Positions 43,406-51,095 of a DNA stretch of 64,000 bases are shown in pieces. Every line of letters starts with the position of its first letter. Within the stretch, counting starts at the first letter, position 1. The position numbers were made by a program, and so were the translations under genes. The stretch comes from Prevotella koreensis. GTDB taxonomy: Bacteria; Bacteroidota; Bacteroidia; Bacteroidales; Bacteroidaceae. The notes beneath the pieces are model-generated. The model was not told the DNA's origin and did not search any database. It saw only the letters and a program-made list of their open reading frames with translations. Where the stretch lies: assembly GCF_003977605.1 (NCBI RefSeq), contig NZ_RYYU01000001.1, forward strand, positions 2,016,039 to 2,080,038, given 5' to 3'.

Positions 43406-43780
43406 CTCGGTCGGAAGTGCTGACGAATTATCGAACTTTATCAGTGACTTTGAAAAAGTAGTTTTGTTCATCAAGACCCGCAATTATTAGTTTTATTATT
43501 TGAGGGCAAAGATAACGAAAATATTCAGATAAGCCAAGTTTTATCTGCATTTTTGTAAAGTCTTTCATATATAAGTCTTTCAGTCTCTTTTCCAAACTCA
43601 ATAATCCCTACCTCCCCCAAGGGAGGGGGGGATCGAGTTGTCAACGTATCCTCGCACTCAGTCCCCAAATTGTACTCATTCATTATACAAAAAAGGGTGT
43701 CCTGTGCGTTTCGCTGAAAAATTTTGGAAAGTAAAATTTGATTTTCCATTATACCCAATTATAATTATATAATGTTACCA
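43406..43780. other. Intergenic stretch before the integrative element
   Basis: It contains the G/C palindrome CCTCCCCCAAGGGAGGGGGG near 43612-43631, like other intergenic palindromes of this genome. A minus-strand frame of 77 codons crosses it, but its Pro-rich centre is just the palindrome, so I do not call a gene. Confidence 0.4.
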
Positions 43781-43781
43781 C

Positions 43782-43814
43782 TTGTCAAGGTGACAAAACT
43801 TGCAAAAAAGCAAG
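43782..43814. promoter_or_regulatory. Two small hairpins upstream of the replication-like gene
   Basis: TTGTCA-AGG-TGACAA (43782-43796) and CTTGC-AAAAAA-GCAAG (43799-43814) lie 34-66 bp before the replication-protein ATG. They could be an origin, an operator, or part of the left attachment site, since ACTTGCAAA (43798-43806) recurs at 49382-49390. Confidence 0.4.
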
Positions 43815-43847
43815 GTGATAATAAAGAAATAAAGATTATGAAACAGA

Positions 43848-44780
43848 ATGGTTCAATTCGATAGAATGAAACTTATTTGCCCGTTAGACATTGTGGGAAA
43901 CATCAACGAGCGAGATTTTCAAACCATCGTCAAAGATGGGTGTGTTACCTCTTATAAATATCAACAAGACATACCTTTTTACTTGTTGATACGAAAAGAC
44001 TTCATACATAGTGAATGTGTTATCGAGTTTACGGGAAAGATACTATTAGACCGATACCCCGAACTTATCAACCGAGATAACATCCGTTACTGCATAGAGC
44101 AGATAAACTCATTAGGCATTTGCAAGATAGACACAGAAAGACTACTTCAAACGGCCATCGTTGCGAAATGTGATATTACGAAAGATATTCCTTCCACACA
44201 GATTAAGGATATTATTTCACAGACCAAACAGAACCTATCCAATTATGACAAGTGGGAAGTAGAGAAATATCCCAATGGCATTTGCTTACGCAATAAGGTT
44301 ACGACAGACAGATATAAGAAACGTGTTTGTATATATGACAAGGGCAAGGAACTGAAACAACAGACTAATTTATCTTTCTTGCAGTCGTTGCACCAGTCAC
44401 AAAGGTTACTTAGCTATTTCCAAGACAAAGTGCGTTTTGAGTTAAATGTCGGGACAATGGTACAAGTCAAAAGGTTGCTGAAGATAGACGATAACAGCCT
44501 CATCAAGGTCTTAAACTCAACTGCCAATCCTATTCTATTTGTTATTGATGAGGCTCTTAAAAAATGCTCAGACTCAAGACGGCACACAGACTTTAAGGAC
44601 TATGTAAATAGTCTCATCCTTGCAGACAATCACAACGACCTCGCAGAGTTGGAGGCAAAGATAAGGGCTTTAACTCCCAAAGGAACGGTTATCAAAAGGA
44701 AAATGCAACCTTACAGAGAGTATTTCAATAGGCAGACAACTACCAGTCACCAAATAGATATCCGGAGACTTGTTTCGTAG
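43848..44780 (+). CDS. Replication initiator-like protein (phage/plasmid II/X type, tentative)
   Basis: The 310-aa protein MVQFDRMKLICPLDIVGNIN has a middle block YPNGICLRNKVTTDRYKKRV, CIYDKGKELKQQ and then DKVRFELNVGTM. A YDKGKEL element followed by an R-F-E-L strand is typical of rolling-circle initiators of filamentous phages and small plasmids (gene II/X or Rep_trans types). I cannot place the nicking Tyr or the metal-binding His pair with confidence. It is the first gene inside the left end of the element, with hairpins upstream. Confidence 0.5.
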   Translation: MVQFDRMKLICPLDIVGNINERDFQTIVKDGCVTSYKYQQDIPFYLLIRKDFIHSECVIEFTGKILLDRYPELINRDNIRYCIEQINSLGICKIDTERLLQTAIVAKCDITKDIPSTQIKDIISQTKQNLSNYDKWEVEKYPNGICLRNKVTTDRYKKRVCIYDKGKELKQQTNLSFLQSLHQSQRLLSYFQDKVRFELNVGTMVQVKRLLKIDDNSLIKVLNSTANPILFVIDEALKKCSDSRRHTDFKDYVNSLILADNHNDLAELEAKIRALTPKGTVIKRKMQPYREYFNRQTTTSHQIDIRRLVS

Positions 44781-44914
44781 GAAATGTATCAATACTTGAG
44801 TAGTATCATTTTAATCTATTGCAAGGGTTTTGATACGAGCAAAAAGTGTATATGTTTAATATAAAAAATTATCTTGAGTCAATGCAAATATGTCGAATAA
44901 CAAGAAAAATAACG

Positions 44915-45145
44915 TCATAAGTAAAGTTTCTTCCAGATGTTTGATTGTTTTTCAAAAGATTTTAATATCTTTGGAACGTCATATTGCCATGATAGGCTTT
45001 TGACAGACATATTAGACAGCGCATTTTCGCTTTTCTGAACTTGTGAACTTGGACACTTCACATATAGGCATATGCCTATTGCTACATCAGAAAGTGGGAA
45101 ACGCTCTCTTGGTGTGTAATCGTATCTTATGCGATATACTGCCAA
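44915..45145 (-). CDS. Possible small protein on the opposite strand
   Basis: A 76-codon frame on the minus strand, MAVYRIRYDYTPRERFPLSD to SNIWKKLYL, has protein-like composition and fills most of the gap 44781-45209, which otherwise has no gene. It includes a perfect 16-bp palindrome ATAGGCATATGCCTAT (45064-45079), so the region could instead be regulatory. No family is recognised. Confidence 0.3.
   Translation of the reverse strand: MAVYRIRYDYTPRERFPLSDVAIGICLYVKCPSSQVQKSENALSNMSVKSLSWQYDVPKILKSFEKQSNIWKKLYL
45064..45079. promoter_or_regulatory. Perfect 16-bp palindrome
   Basis: ATAGGCATATGCCTAT is fully self-complementary, a suitable dimer operator or origin element within the integrative element. 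Confidence 0.4.
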
Positions 45146-45275
45146 GCGGAGTAATCTTTCCTATTCTGTGTAGCAAGGGAGTCCAAGCCCCACAAGGCAG
45201 TTTAGGCAAATGGTGACTCCGCTTTTCTTATATGCCTTCGAAAACGTAATAACAACCAGCATCGCAGGGTCACAG

Positions 45276-45530
45276 ATGCTTAAAAACTTATTGCGTATGG
45301 CAGTTAAAGTCAAACTTGCAGATTTCTTCGCAGATTTAAGTACAAATGCGATGGGAACTGAAACAAAAATCCAAGCATTGGCAGCACTTCTTGATGGTAG
45401 CCAAAGTGGTATCGAAATTGATGGAACACTTTGCAAGAGTGAAGATGACATTAGAAAGTTATTGGAGCAGACACCAATCCTCAAAAAGAAAGAGACAGAG
45501 AAAGAAGCAGAGAAAGGAGGCGAGAAATGA
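45276..45530 (+). CDS. Hypothetical small protein, 84 aa
   Basis: From MLKNLLRMAVKVKLADFFAD it continues through GTETKIQALAALLDGSQSGI and ends in a Lys/Glu-rich tail. Its 3' end overlaps the next gene by 4 bp (ATGA), so it belongs to a small operon of the element. A longer start at 45210 is possible. No family is recognised; the helical, charged make-up would suit a DNA- or coat-associated role, which is speculation. Confidence 0.45.
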   Translation: MLKNLLRMAVKVKLADFFADLSTNAMGTETKIQALAALLDGSQSGIEIDGTLCKSEDDIRKLLEQTPILKKKETEKEAEKGGEK

Positions 45531-45772
45531 AAATACTTCGTTCAATATTACTTGCTGCAATAGGAATAGTTTCAATCGTTCTTGGAACAGATTCTTATAA
45601 TTCAGAGACTTATTACAATGGTGAGTATTTTGATGCAAATGGGAATAGTGTAGGAACTAAAGTACATATATCATCGTATGATAGAGGAAGAACTCTTTTG
45701 TTTATTCTTGGAGGTGCGTCTCTTATTGTTTATGCCATTCCTACTAACCTAAAAAGAAAAGACAATGAATAA
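45527..45772 (+). CDS. Small membrane protein, 81 aa
   Basis: Two hydrophobic segments (ILRSILLAAIGIVSIVLG; TLLFILGGASLIVYAIP) enclose a Tyr/Asn-rich loop (YNSETYYNGEYFDANGNSVG). It overlaps the genes on both sides (4 bp and 8 bp), so the three are translated together. No family is recognised. Confidence 0.5.
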   Translation: MKILRSILLAAIGIVSIVLGTDSYNSETYYNGEYFDANGNSVGTKVHISSYDRGRTLLFILGGASLIVYAIPTNLKRKDNE

Positions 45773-46244
45773 GTTAATTAGTTTTATTTCGGCTTTTATA
45801 GTCGTGGCTTGCCTTGCATCTTGTGGTGGCAACAACCAATCACAACAATCCTCTGATTTAGAGAGGCGAGAGGCAGAACTTAAGAAGCGTGAAGATAGTT
45901 TGCGTATTGTGGAACAACAGCAGACAGAACAACGCAGGAAACAAAAAGAAAACACCCAAGTCAAACAAGATGTCACCCCTCAAACAAGGACATTCACAAC
46001 AAACAAAAGCACCTTTGATTATGAAGAGGCTCTTAACTACTGTTATACGATAGGGTATAAAGATGGAAGTAGTTCAAAAGTGCATTCAAACCCTGAATGG
46101 TCACGACAAATTGACATAAAAGACTTTGAAGCTGTATGGGTATATCTATATGGAGTTCCGACATCAACAGATGAAGCCAAAGAAGCGTATGATGCATGTT
46201 TTGAGAAATACATGCAGGGGCATAATGAGGCTTTCTATCAATAA
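45765..46244 (+). CDS. Hypothetical lipoprotein with coiled coil
   Basis: The 159-aa protein has signal peptide and lipobox ISAFIVVACLASCGGN, a charged coiled coil (DLERREAELKKREDSLRIVE) and a C-terminal domain (EEALNYCYTIGYKDGSSSK; DFEAVWVYLYGVPTSTDEAK). An envelope protein carried by the element; its function is unknown. A hairpin terminator follows. Confidence 0.65.
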   Translation: MNKLISFISAFIVVACLASCGGNNQSQQSSDLERREAELKKREDSLRIVEQQQTEQRRKQKENTQVKQDVTPQTRTFTTNKSTFDYEEALNYCYTIGYKDGSSSKVHSNPEWSRQIDIKDFEAVWVYLYGVPTSTDEAKEAYDACFEKYMQGHNEAFYQ

Positions 46245-46260
46245 TGCATAATGACGAAGC

Positions 46261-46296
46261 AAAAGACCGGTTAGCAATAGTCGGTCTTTTTATTTT
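46261..46296. terminator. Bidirectional terminator
   Basis: AAAAGACCG and CGGTCTTTT around a 12-nt loop, between the lipoprotein gene and the convergent Xre gene. Confidence 0.75.
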
Positions 46297-46646
46297 GCAT
46301 GATATTTTCCGTTAAAATCATGTTCTGTTATTTCCTCATTTTTGAGTGTGATTCTTATCTCATTTGTAAAGTCTATAAGGGAGTTTATATTGTCTGTCAC
46401 AAGGGTTTCCCCCCGAAACACGACAATGGCTGTTAGGTCGTTTTGATCCAGAGAATTATTGAATAAGTCGGCAACCTCTACATTCAGATTGCTTGCTATG
46501 CTCTGAATGGTACTAAGTTGAGGATTTCCGTTAATTGCCCTACTCAAACTCTCCGGCGCAATCTGCATTTTCTCTGCAAGTTGGCGCATCGTGATACCTT
46601 GCTTTCTGCAAAGCATTCTCACTGAAAGACTCAAGTTATTTTCCAT
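46290..46646 (-). CDS. Xre-family helix-turn-helix regulator
   Basis: The 118-aa protein has an N-terminal HTH_3 domain: LSVRMLCRKQGITMRQLAEK, MQIAPESLSRAINGNPQLS, TIQSIASNLNVEVADLF. The C-terminal half (TAIVVFRGETLVTDNINSLI) is a short effector-like tail seen in other Bacteroidetes Xre proteins. It is divergent from the serine recombinase at 46794, so it may repress element excision, an inference from position. Confidence 0.9.
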   Translation of the reverse strand: MENNLSLSVRMLCRKQGITMRQLAEKMQIAPESLSRAINGNPQLSTIQSIASNLNVEVADLFNNSLDQNDLTAIVVFRGETLVTDNINSLIDFTNEIRITLKNEEITEHDFNGKYHAK

Positions 46647-46793
46647 TTTTCTTGTTTTGGGTACAAAGATACTAAAATAACTTGAAATATCAATTATTTT
46701 AAAGAAAATTGAAAGAAAATATCAAAATAATTTGGTTTGCATTGATTTTTGTTGTATATTTGCAGTGTAAAAGATAACATATAATATCAAATA

Positions 46794-47435
46794 ATGTCAA
46801 TCATGGAAGCAAAGAAAATATCAGCAGTGATTTATGCCCGAGTATCAACCAATGGCCAAGATTATGAGCGTCAGTTGAACGACCTCCGAGAGTATGCAAG
46901 TCGTATGGGTTATGAGGTGGTGAAAGAATTTGCTGAGAAAATCTCCGGTGCAAAAAAAGTGGCAGAGCGTGAAGCATTGACGGAGTTACTTTCATTCGTT
47001 GAGGCTAACCACATTGATAAACTGCTTATATATGAGTGCAGTCGTTTATCTCGTAGAGTGGCAGACTTCATCAATATCGTAGATAAGTTGAACGAGTTGC
47101 ACATATCTTTATACATCCATCAAAATGGACTTGAGACATTGCAGGCAGATGGGAAGGTGAACCCCATCGCACAACTTGTAATTGGCATGTTGGCGCAGTT
47201 CAACAGCATGGAGCGCAGCCTCATCCGTAGCCGTATGGAGAGCGGATATAACAACTATCGTTCAAATGGTGGTATGGTTGGTCGCAAAGTCGGTTTTCGC
47301 AAATCAGAGGAAACCATGAGAGAGGAATACAAAGAGGAAAGCCGTTTGCTTAGAAAGGGCTTGAGTCTTCGAAATGTGGCTAAAATTACGGGCACTTCTA
47401 TCAATACTTTACGGAAAGTTAAGGCAATTTGTTAA
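46794..47435 (+). CDS. Serine recombinase, resolvase/invertase type
   Basis: The 213-aa enzyme has an N-terminal resolvase domain with catalytic Ser in VIYARVSTNGQDYERQLNDL, the Arg pair in YECSRLSRRVADF, and the E helix MLAQFNSMERSLIRSRM, followed by a short HTH (GLSLRNVAKITGTSINTLRK). The size matches resolvases rather than large integrases. ATG at 46803 (MEAKKIS) is an alternative start. Beside a large recombinase it may resolve multimers of a circular form. Confidence 0.92.
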   Translation: MSIMEAKKISAVIYARVSTNGQDYERQLNDLREYASRMGYEVVKEFAEKISGAKKVAEREALTELLSFVEANHIDKLLIYECSRLSRRVADFINIVDKLNELHISLYIHQNGLETLQADGKVNPIAQLVIGMLAQFNSMERSLIRSRMESGYNNYRSNGGMVGRKVGFRKSEETMREEYKEESRLLRKGLSLRNVAKITGTSINTLRKVKAIC

Positions 47436-47751
47436 AAAGTTGCCTTTTTATTTGGTTATATGGTGGATTGGGAACATATTTGCAAATGAGGATAAATGAC
47501 AATATCCCAATCGCTCTTTGAAATAGTGAAAACACAGAACATAGGCAACGCAAGGTATCCATATCGAGCAAATTAAATAATAAAAACAATAATAGGTAAA
47601 AGATTATGAAATAATAAACAATAATTCAATTTGGGTTTTAACGTTGTCCCAATGCTGTACAACAGACTTGCTCACCCGTGATGGGTGTCATATAGCAAGA
47701 GGCAGAAACAATAAATAACCCGCTTTGTCGGGGTCTTATTCTCAATTATAA
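47436..47751. other. Structured noncoding spacer between the two recombinases
   Basis: No gene. It holds a bulged stem CTTGCT-CACCC ... GGGTG-...-AGCAAG (about 47669-47702) and a second small hairpin (ACCCG/CGGGGT, about 47718-47734) just before the 48-codon gene. The sequence CGCTCTTTGAAATAGTG near 47513 resembles a boxA-like element. It could be an origin, a leader or an attenuator. Confidence 0.4.
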
Positions 47752-47752
47752 A

Positions 47753-47899
47753 ATGTTTAAAGAGGATGAGGTTAACGAATATAATAAGGAGTTCTGCAAG
47801 ATAGGTCTTACAGACGTGGCAGAACAAAAGAAAATTTTAGAGTTCCTTTATACGTTTGGAACGATTACATATAATAACATAAAAATCAAAAATAGATAG
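47753..47899 (+). CDS. Small protein, 48 aa, upstream of the large recombinase
   Basis: ATG at 47753 begins MFKEDEVNEYNKEFCKIGLT and the frame ends VTYNN-like (TITYNNIKIKNR) at TAG 47899, three bases before the large recombinase ATG. AT-rich and charged, with a helix-like block EQKKILEFLYTFG. Its tight coupling makes a directionality factor or recombinase partner plausible; no family is recognised. Confidence 0.5.
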   Translation: MFKEDEVNEYNKEFCKIGLTDVAEQKKILEFLYTFGTITYNNIKIKNR

Positions 47900-47902
47900 G
47901 TT

Positions 47903-49486
47903 ATGGCAAAGAAAAGGCAAAAAAATAAGGTGGTAGAATATGCTAAACTTGAGCATAAGGTAGCAGCACTTTGGACTAGAGTAAGCACAGAGAGGCAGGA
48001 GAATGAAAATTATAGCCTCGAAAATCAGAAAAAAATATGTAAAGAGTTTGCTAAGGCGAACGGAATCATCATCAAACGAGAATTTGGTGGTAAACACGAA
48101 TCAGCGAAGGATGAAGGTAAAATGTATAAGGAAATGATTGCGGAGGTTGCAAAAGACAAAGAAATAAACATTATCTTGGTTTATTCCTTCGATAGATTTA
48201 GTAGAGCAGGGGAAGAGGCTATTTTTACAAAGCAATATCTGAAAGCGAAAGGTATTTATGTGGTTTCTGCCACACAACTTACAGACCCTGACAGTGCTGC
48301 AGGTAAATTTATGGAAAATATCATTTTCCTTTTCAATCAGTTTGAGAATGAATTAAGACGTGATAAAGCCGTCATGGGAATGAGAGAGTGTATAAAACGT
48401 GGGGAATGGTACGGAAAGCCTCCACTTGGGTATGACCACAAGAAAGAGGGAAAGACACACATTCACACCATCAACGAGATAGGACGCAAACTTCGCAATG
48501 CTTGGATTTGGAAAGCCAACGAAGGGGCAAGTGATATGGAGATAGTCAAGCGGTTGCGAGCAATGGGGGTGAACACTAATCGGAAGCACCTCAACAAGAT
48601 ATTGCAGAACAAGTTTTATTGCGGTTGGATTGTGAATAGTCTGCTTGATTATGAGCCTGTCAAAGGAAAACAAGAGGTGTTAATTGACGAAGATACATGG
48701 AATAGAGCAAACGGCCTCACTCGTGCAGGGTATGAGCAACAAGAGGTGACTGAGAATTTCCCTTTGAAACGTCATGTAAGGTGCGCAGATTGTGGAGGTT
48801 ACATTACGGGGTATACAGTCAAGGCAAAGGGTAAAGACTATTATAAATGCAATAAGATAGGGTGCAAATGTAATAGAAGTACGACTATCATGCACAACCT
48901 ATATATTGAGTTGTTGAATACCTATCAGATACCAACAGAGTTTGTTCCGGTATTGTCAAAGGTGCTTAATAAGGTGTTTAACGATTACAACGGCCATAAA
49001 AGCACTATGCTCAAGGATTTGAAGAAAAGGCATACAGAGATACAAAAGGAAATTGAAGATGTAGATGTACGTTGGGGACGTGGTATAATTTCCGAAAGTG
49101 TATATCATACAACTTCTCGCAAACTCAACAAGGATTTAGCAGAGATTGAGAGCGGACTTGCTGAAGCAGACAAAAATCTATCGAACCTTCAGAAATTCAT
49201 AGACCAAGCAATCGCAATGTCTTGTAATTTAGGCACTTTATGGAAAAATGGAGATTTCGCAAGTAGGCAAAAACTGCAAAATTTGCTATTCCCGAGCGGT
49301 ATTTACTTCGATAAGAACACAGACGATTATCGAACCGAAACAGAGAATGAGGTGTTTAAGACATTTCGTTTGTTTTCAAGCACTTGCAAAGATGGAAAAG
49401 AAAAAGCGACAACCGATATTAACCGATTGTCGCCTTTGGTCGGGATGAGGCGACTCGAACGCCCGACCCCTACGTCCCGAACGTAG
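47903..49486 (+). CDS. Large serine recombinase (integrase), C-terminus runs into tRNA-Pro
   Basis: The 527-aa enzyme has a resolvase domain (catalytic Ser in ALWTRVSTERQENENYSLEN; YSFDRFSRAGEEA), a Recombinase domain (GKPPLGYDHKK; GASDMEIVKRLRAMGV), a zinc ribbon (RCADCGGYITG, YKCNKIGCKC) and a coiled coil (LKKRHTEIQKEIEDVD). The natural end should be near FSSTCK: after 49390 the frame reads through the tRNA-Pro terminator and into the antisense strand of tRNA-Pro, with the last residues VGMRRLERPTPTSRT encoded by chromosome. It probably integrates the element here. Confidence 0.93.
   Translation: MAKKRQKNKVVEYAKLEHKVAALWTRVSTERQENENYSLENQKKICKEFAKANGIIIKREFGGKHESAKDEGKMYKEMIAEVAKDKEINIILVYSFDRFSRAGEEAIFTKQYLKAKGIYVVSATQLTDPDSAAGKFMENIIFLFNQFENELRRDKAVMGMRECIKRGEWYGKPPLGYDHKKEGKTHIHTINEIGRKLRNAWIWKANEGASDMEIVKRLRAMGVNTNRKHLNKILQNKFYCGWIVNSLLDYEPVKGKQEVLIDEDTWNRANGLTRAGYEQQEVTENFPLKRHVRCADCGGYITGYTVKAKGKDYYKCNKIGCKCNRSTTIMHNLYIELLNTYQIPTEFVPVLSKVLNKVFNDYNGHKSTMLKDLKKRHTEIQKEIEDVDVRWGRGIISESVYHTTSRKLNKDLAEIESGLAEADKNLSNLQKFIDQAIAMSCNLGTLWKNGDFASRQKLQNLLFPSGIYFDKNTDDYRTETENEVFKTFRLFSSTCKDGKEKATTDINRLSPLVGMRRLERPTPTSRT
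49395..49435 (-). terminator. tRNA-Pro terminator
   Basis: On the minus strand GCGACAA and TTGTCGC close a loop and run into TTTTTCTTTT, directly after the tRNA. Confidence 0.75.
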
Positions 49487-49512
49487 TGCGCTACCAACTG
49501 CGCTACATCCCG
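49440..49512 (-). tRNA. tRNA-Pro (CGG)
   Basis: 73 nt. Acceptor CGGGATG pairs with CATCCCG, discriminator A; anticodon arm CTACG-TTCGGGA-CGTAG gives anticodon CGG; T-loop GTTCGAGTC. No encoded CCA. Its 3' end faces the integrative element. Confidence 0.92.
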
Positions 49513-49647
49513 ATTTGCGGGTGCAAAGATAGCAAGAAAAAATGAAACAACAATATTTTTATGAAGAAATTTCTTCAAAAACTTGCTCAATACATAAAAA
49601 AGTGCTACCTTTGCACCCGCTTTCGATAAGCGAGTGGTTGAAATGAT

Positions 49648-49720
49648 GGTGCCTTAGCTCAGTTGGTAGAGCATCGGACTGAAAATCCGTGTGTCCCCGG
49701 TTCGATTCCTGGAGGCACCA
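49648..49720 (+). tRNA. tRNA-Phe (GAA)
   Basis: 73 nt. Acceptor GGTGCCT pairs with AGGCACC, discriminator A; anticodon loop CTGAAAA gives GAA; GGTTCGATTCC T-arm. No encoded CCA. Confidence 0.95.
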
Positions 49721-49733
49721 CAAAAGAAAACGA

Positions 49734-49770
49734 AAGACTTGGTTTCCGAATGGATGCCAAGTCTTTTTCT
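49734..49770 (+). terminator. tRNA-Phe terminator
   Basis: AAGACTTGG and CCAAGTCTT with a 14-nt loop and a T-rich tail. Confidence 0.75.
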
Positions 49771-49914
49771 TTTCTGTCAATGCACCATTATCGCCGATTT
49801 ATCAAGCGTATTTTAGGCTTCCTCAAAATAACCTTTATTGAAATTGTTGGTGAATAAAGAAATGTTTTTATTAATATTTTGTTGCAAAAGTATGTCGTTA
49901 TTTGTATTTTTTTC

Positions 49915-49922
49915 TAACTTTG
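49915..49922 (+). promoter_or_regulatory. Promoter -7 box of cassette copy 1
   Basis: TAACTTTG; the following leader (AACGTTAATAT...) is matched upstream of copy 2, so the promoter was duplicated with the genes. Confidence 0.6.
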
Positions 49923-49976
49923 CACCCGCATAAAGTGAATAACGTTAATATTATTATAGCATAATCCATAACTTCG

Positions 49977-50528
49977 ATGGAATATTACATTGTGTTGAAT
50001 GGTGTGAAAGAAGGACCTTTCACATTGGAAGAATTAAAGTTAAAGGGTGTTAGAGAAACGACATTGGTATGGAGTAGCGGACTTCCGGATTGGGTTCAGG
50101 CAAACGCTTTGCCGGAAGTTATGGAGGCTATCATTACCAACCCGACACCGCAACCGATACCTGCAGCCTCACAAGCATATAATCAAACAGAACAACCACG
50201 TCAGGAAGCATATAATACACAAGAATCTGTTCCGCCGATGCCGGAGGATTATGTGCAGAAGAACATCATATTGGCAGTAGTAGGTTTCATGTGCTGCGGT
50301 TTGATAGGAGCAATATTCGCCGTGTTGGGCTATTTGAGTGGTAACGAGGTGAAGAGGCTTTATGTTCTCGGACAGTATGAACAGGCAAAGGATAAGGCTG
50401 CAGATGCAAAGAAGTGGTTCAAGATTTCAATTATTGTAGATCTCGTATGTGCCGGTCTTTTCTTAATCTATATTTTTGCCTATATTTTTATTATTGTCTT
50501 TTTTACATTCCTTAGTTATGCGGGGTAA
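49977..50528 (+). CDS. GYF-domain/CD225-type membrane protein (copy 1A)
   Basis: The 183-aa protein has an N-terminal GYF_2 domain (MEYYIVLNGVKEGPFTLEEL; TTLVWSSGLPDWVQANAL), a Pro/Gln linker, then a CD225/dispanin-like part with a Cys pair (AVVGFMCCGLIGAIFAVLGY), NEVKRLYVLGQYEQAKDKAA, KKWFKISIIVDLV and two membrane helices. Such Bacteroidetes proteins lack known function; CD225 relatives sit in membranes with the loop facing the cytoplasm. It is first of a cassette repeated at 51313. Confidence 0.9.
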   Translation: MEYYIVLNGVKEGPFTLEELKLKGVRETTLVWSSGLPDWVQANALPEVMEAIITNPTPQPIPAASQAYNQTEQPRQEAYNTQESVPPMPEDYVQKNIILAVVGFMCCGLIGAIFAVLGYLSGNEVKRLYVLGQYEQAKDKAADAKKWFKISIIVDLVCAGLFLIYIFAYIFIIVFFTFLSYAG

Positions 50529-50546
50529 CTATAAAACAGATGGGAT

Positions 50547-51095
50547 ATGGAATATTATTTAATGACTGATGGCAGACAATGCGGTCTCTTTTCTCATGAA
50601 GAACTGCGCGACAAGTTTGTTACACCCAATATGCCGGTTTGACATGAAGACATGACCGACTGGATTCCGGCACGCAATATTCCTGAGATATGCGATGTGT
50701 TACAGCCGGAACCTACTCCTCTGTCAAATGATTACTACGCCGATCGGCAACAAAATGGTATTGATAACGGGCAAGAAGAACGCGTTCCACCGCTGCCGGA
50801 TGACTATAAAAGCTCCAATTTGTTTCTCATAATTTTCGGTCTCTTTATCTGTTTGTTTTGCTTCCCGGGTTCTGTTTTAGCTATGATAAGTTACTTTAAG
50901 AGTTTCGATATTCAAATGTTATACGCCATGGGAAAGTATGACTTAATGGAGGAGAGAGTTGCCGAAGTGCGCAAATTCCGCAAGTGGGCGATATGGACAG
51001 ATATAATATTTGGTTCAGTTTGTACTATTGCTTTTGCAGCATTTACACTGTATCTCGTTTTCTATTTTATTCATGAGACATCAAAGTTAGACTGA
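50547..51095 (+). pseudogene. GYF-domain/CD225-type protein with in-frame TGA (copy 1B)
   Basis: The frame opens MEYYLMTDGRQCGLFSHEEL and continues FVTPNMPV, then TGA at 50640-50642 where copy 2B has Trp (MPVWHEG), then HEDMTDWIPARNIPEICDVL to the normal end, including FGLFICLFCFPGSVLAMISY. Apart from this one G-to-A change the 182-codon frame is intact. Either a recent pseudogene, or a downstream start at ATG 50652 gives a protein missing the first half of the GYF fold. Confidence 0.85.

Larger units (their letters stand above)
43798..49390. mobile_element. Putative 5.6-kb integrative element beside tRNA-Pro
   Basis: Bounded by the direct repeat ACTTGCAAA (43798-43806 and 49382-49390). It carries a replication-initiator-like gene, small envelope genes, an Xre regulator, a resolvase-size serine recombinase, a 48-codon gene and a large serine recombinase at the edge. 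Joining the two ends would give the large recombinase a new end (SSTCKKAR then TGA) in place of its present read-through into tRNA-Pro, which supports these borders. The 9-bp repeat alone could be chance. Confidence 0.5.

Noticed and set aside
43525..43758. 77-codon minus-strand ORF
   Set aside because: Its core is the translation of the palindrome CCTCCCCCAAGGGAGG; more likely an intergenic repeat.
43848..49390. Complete filamentous prophage
   Set aside because: Only an initiator-like gene and small membrane proteins fit; no Zot/pI ATPase or adsorption protein is visible.
50547..51095. Reassignment of TGA to Trp in this organism
   Set aside because: prfB is intact and many clear genes end in TGA (for example the kinase and the SufT-like gene), so the TGA codons in 1B and the IS4 gene are mutations.
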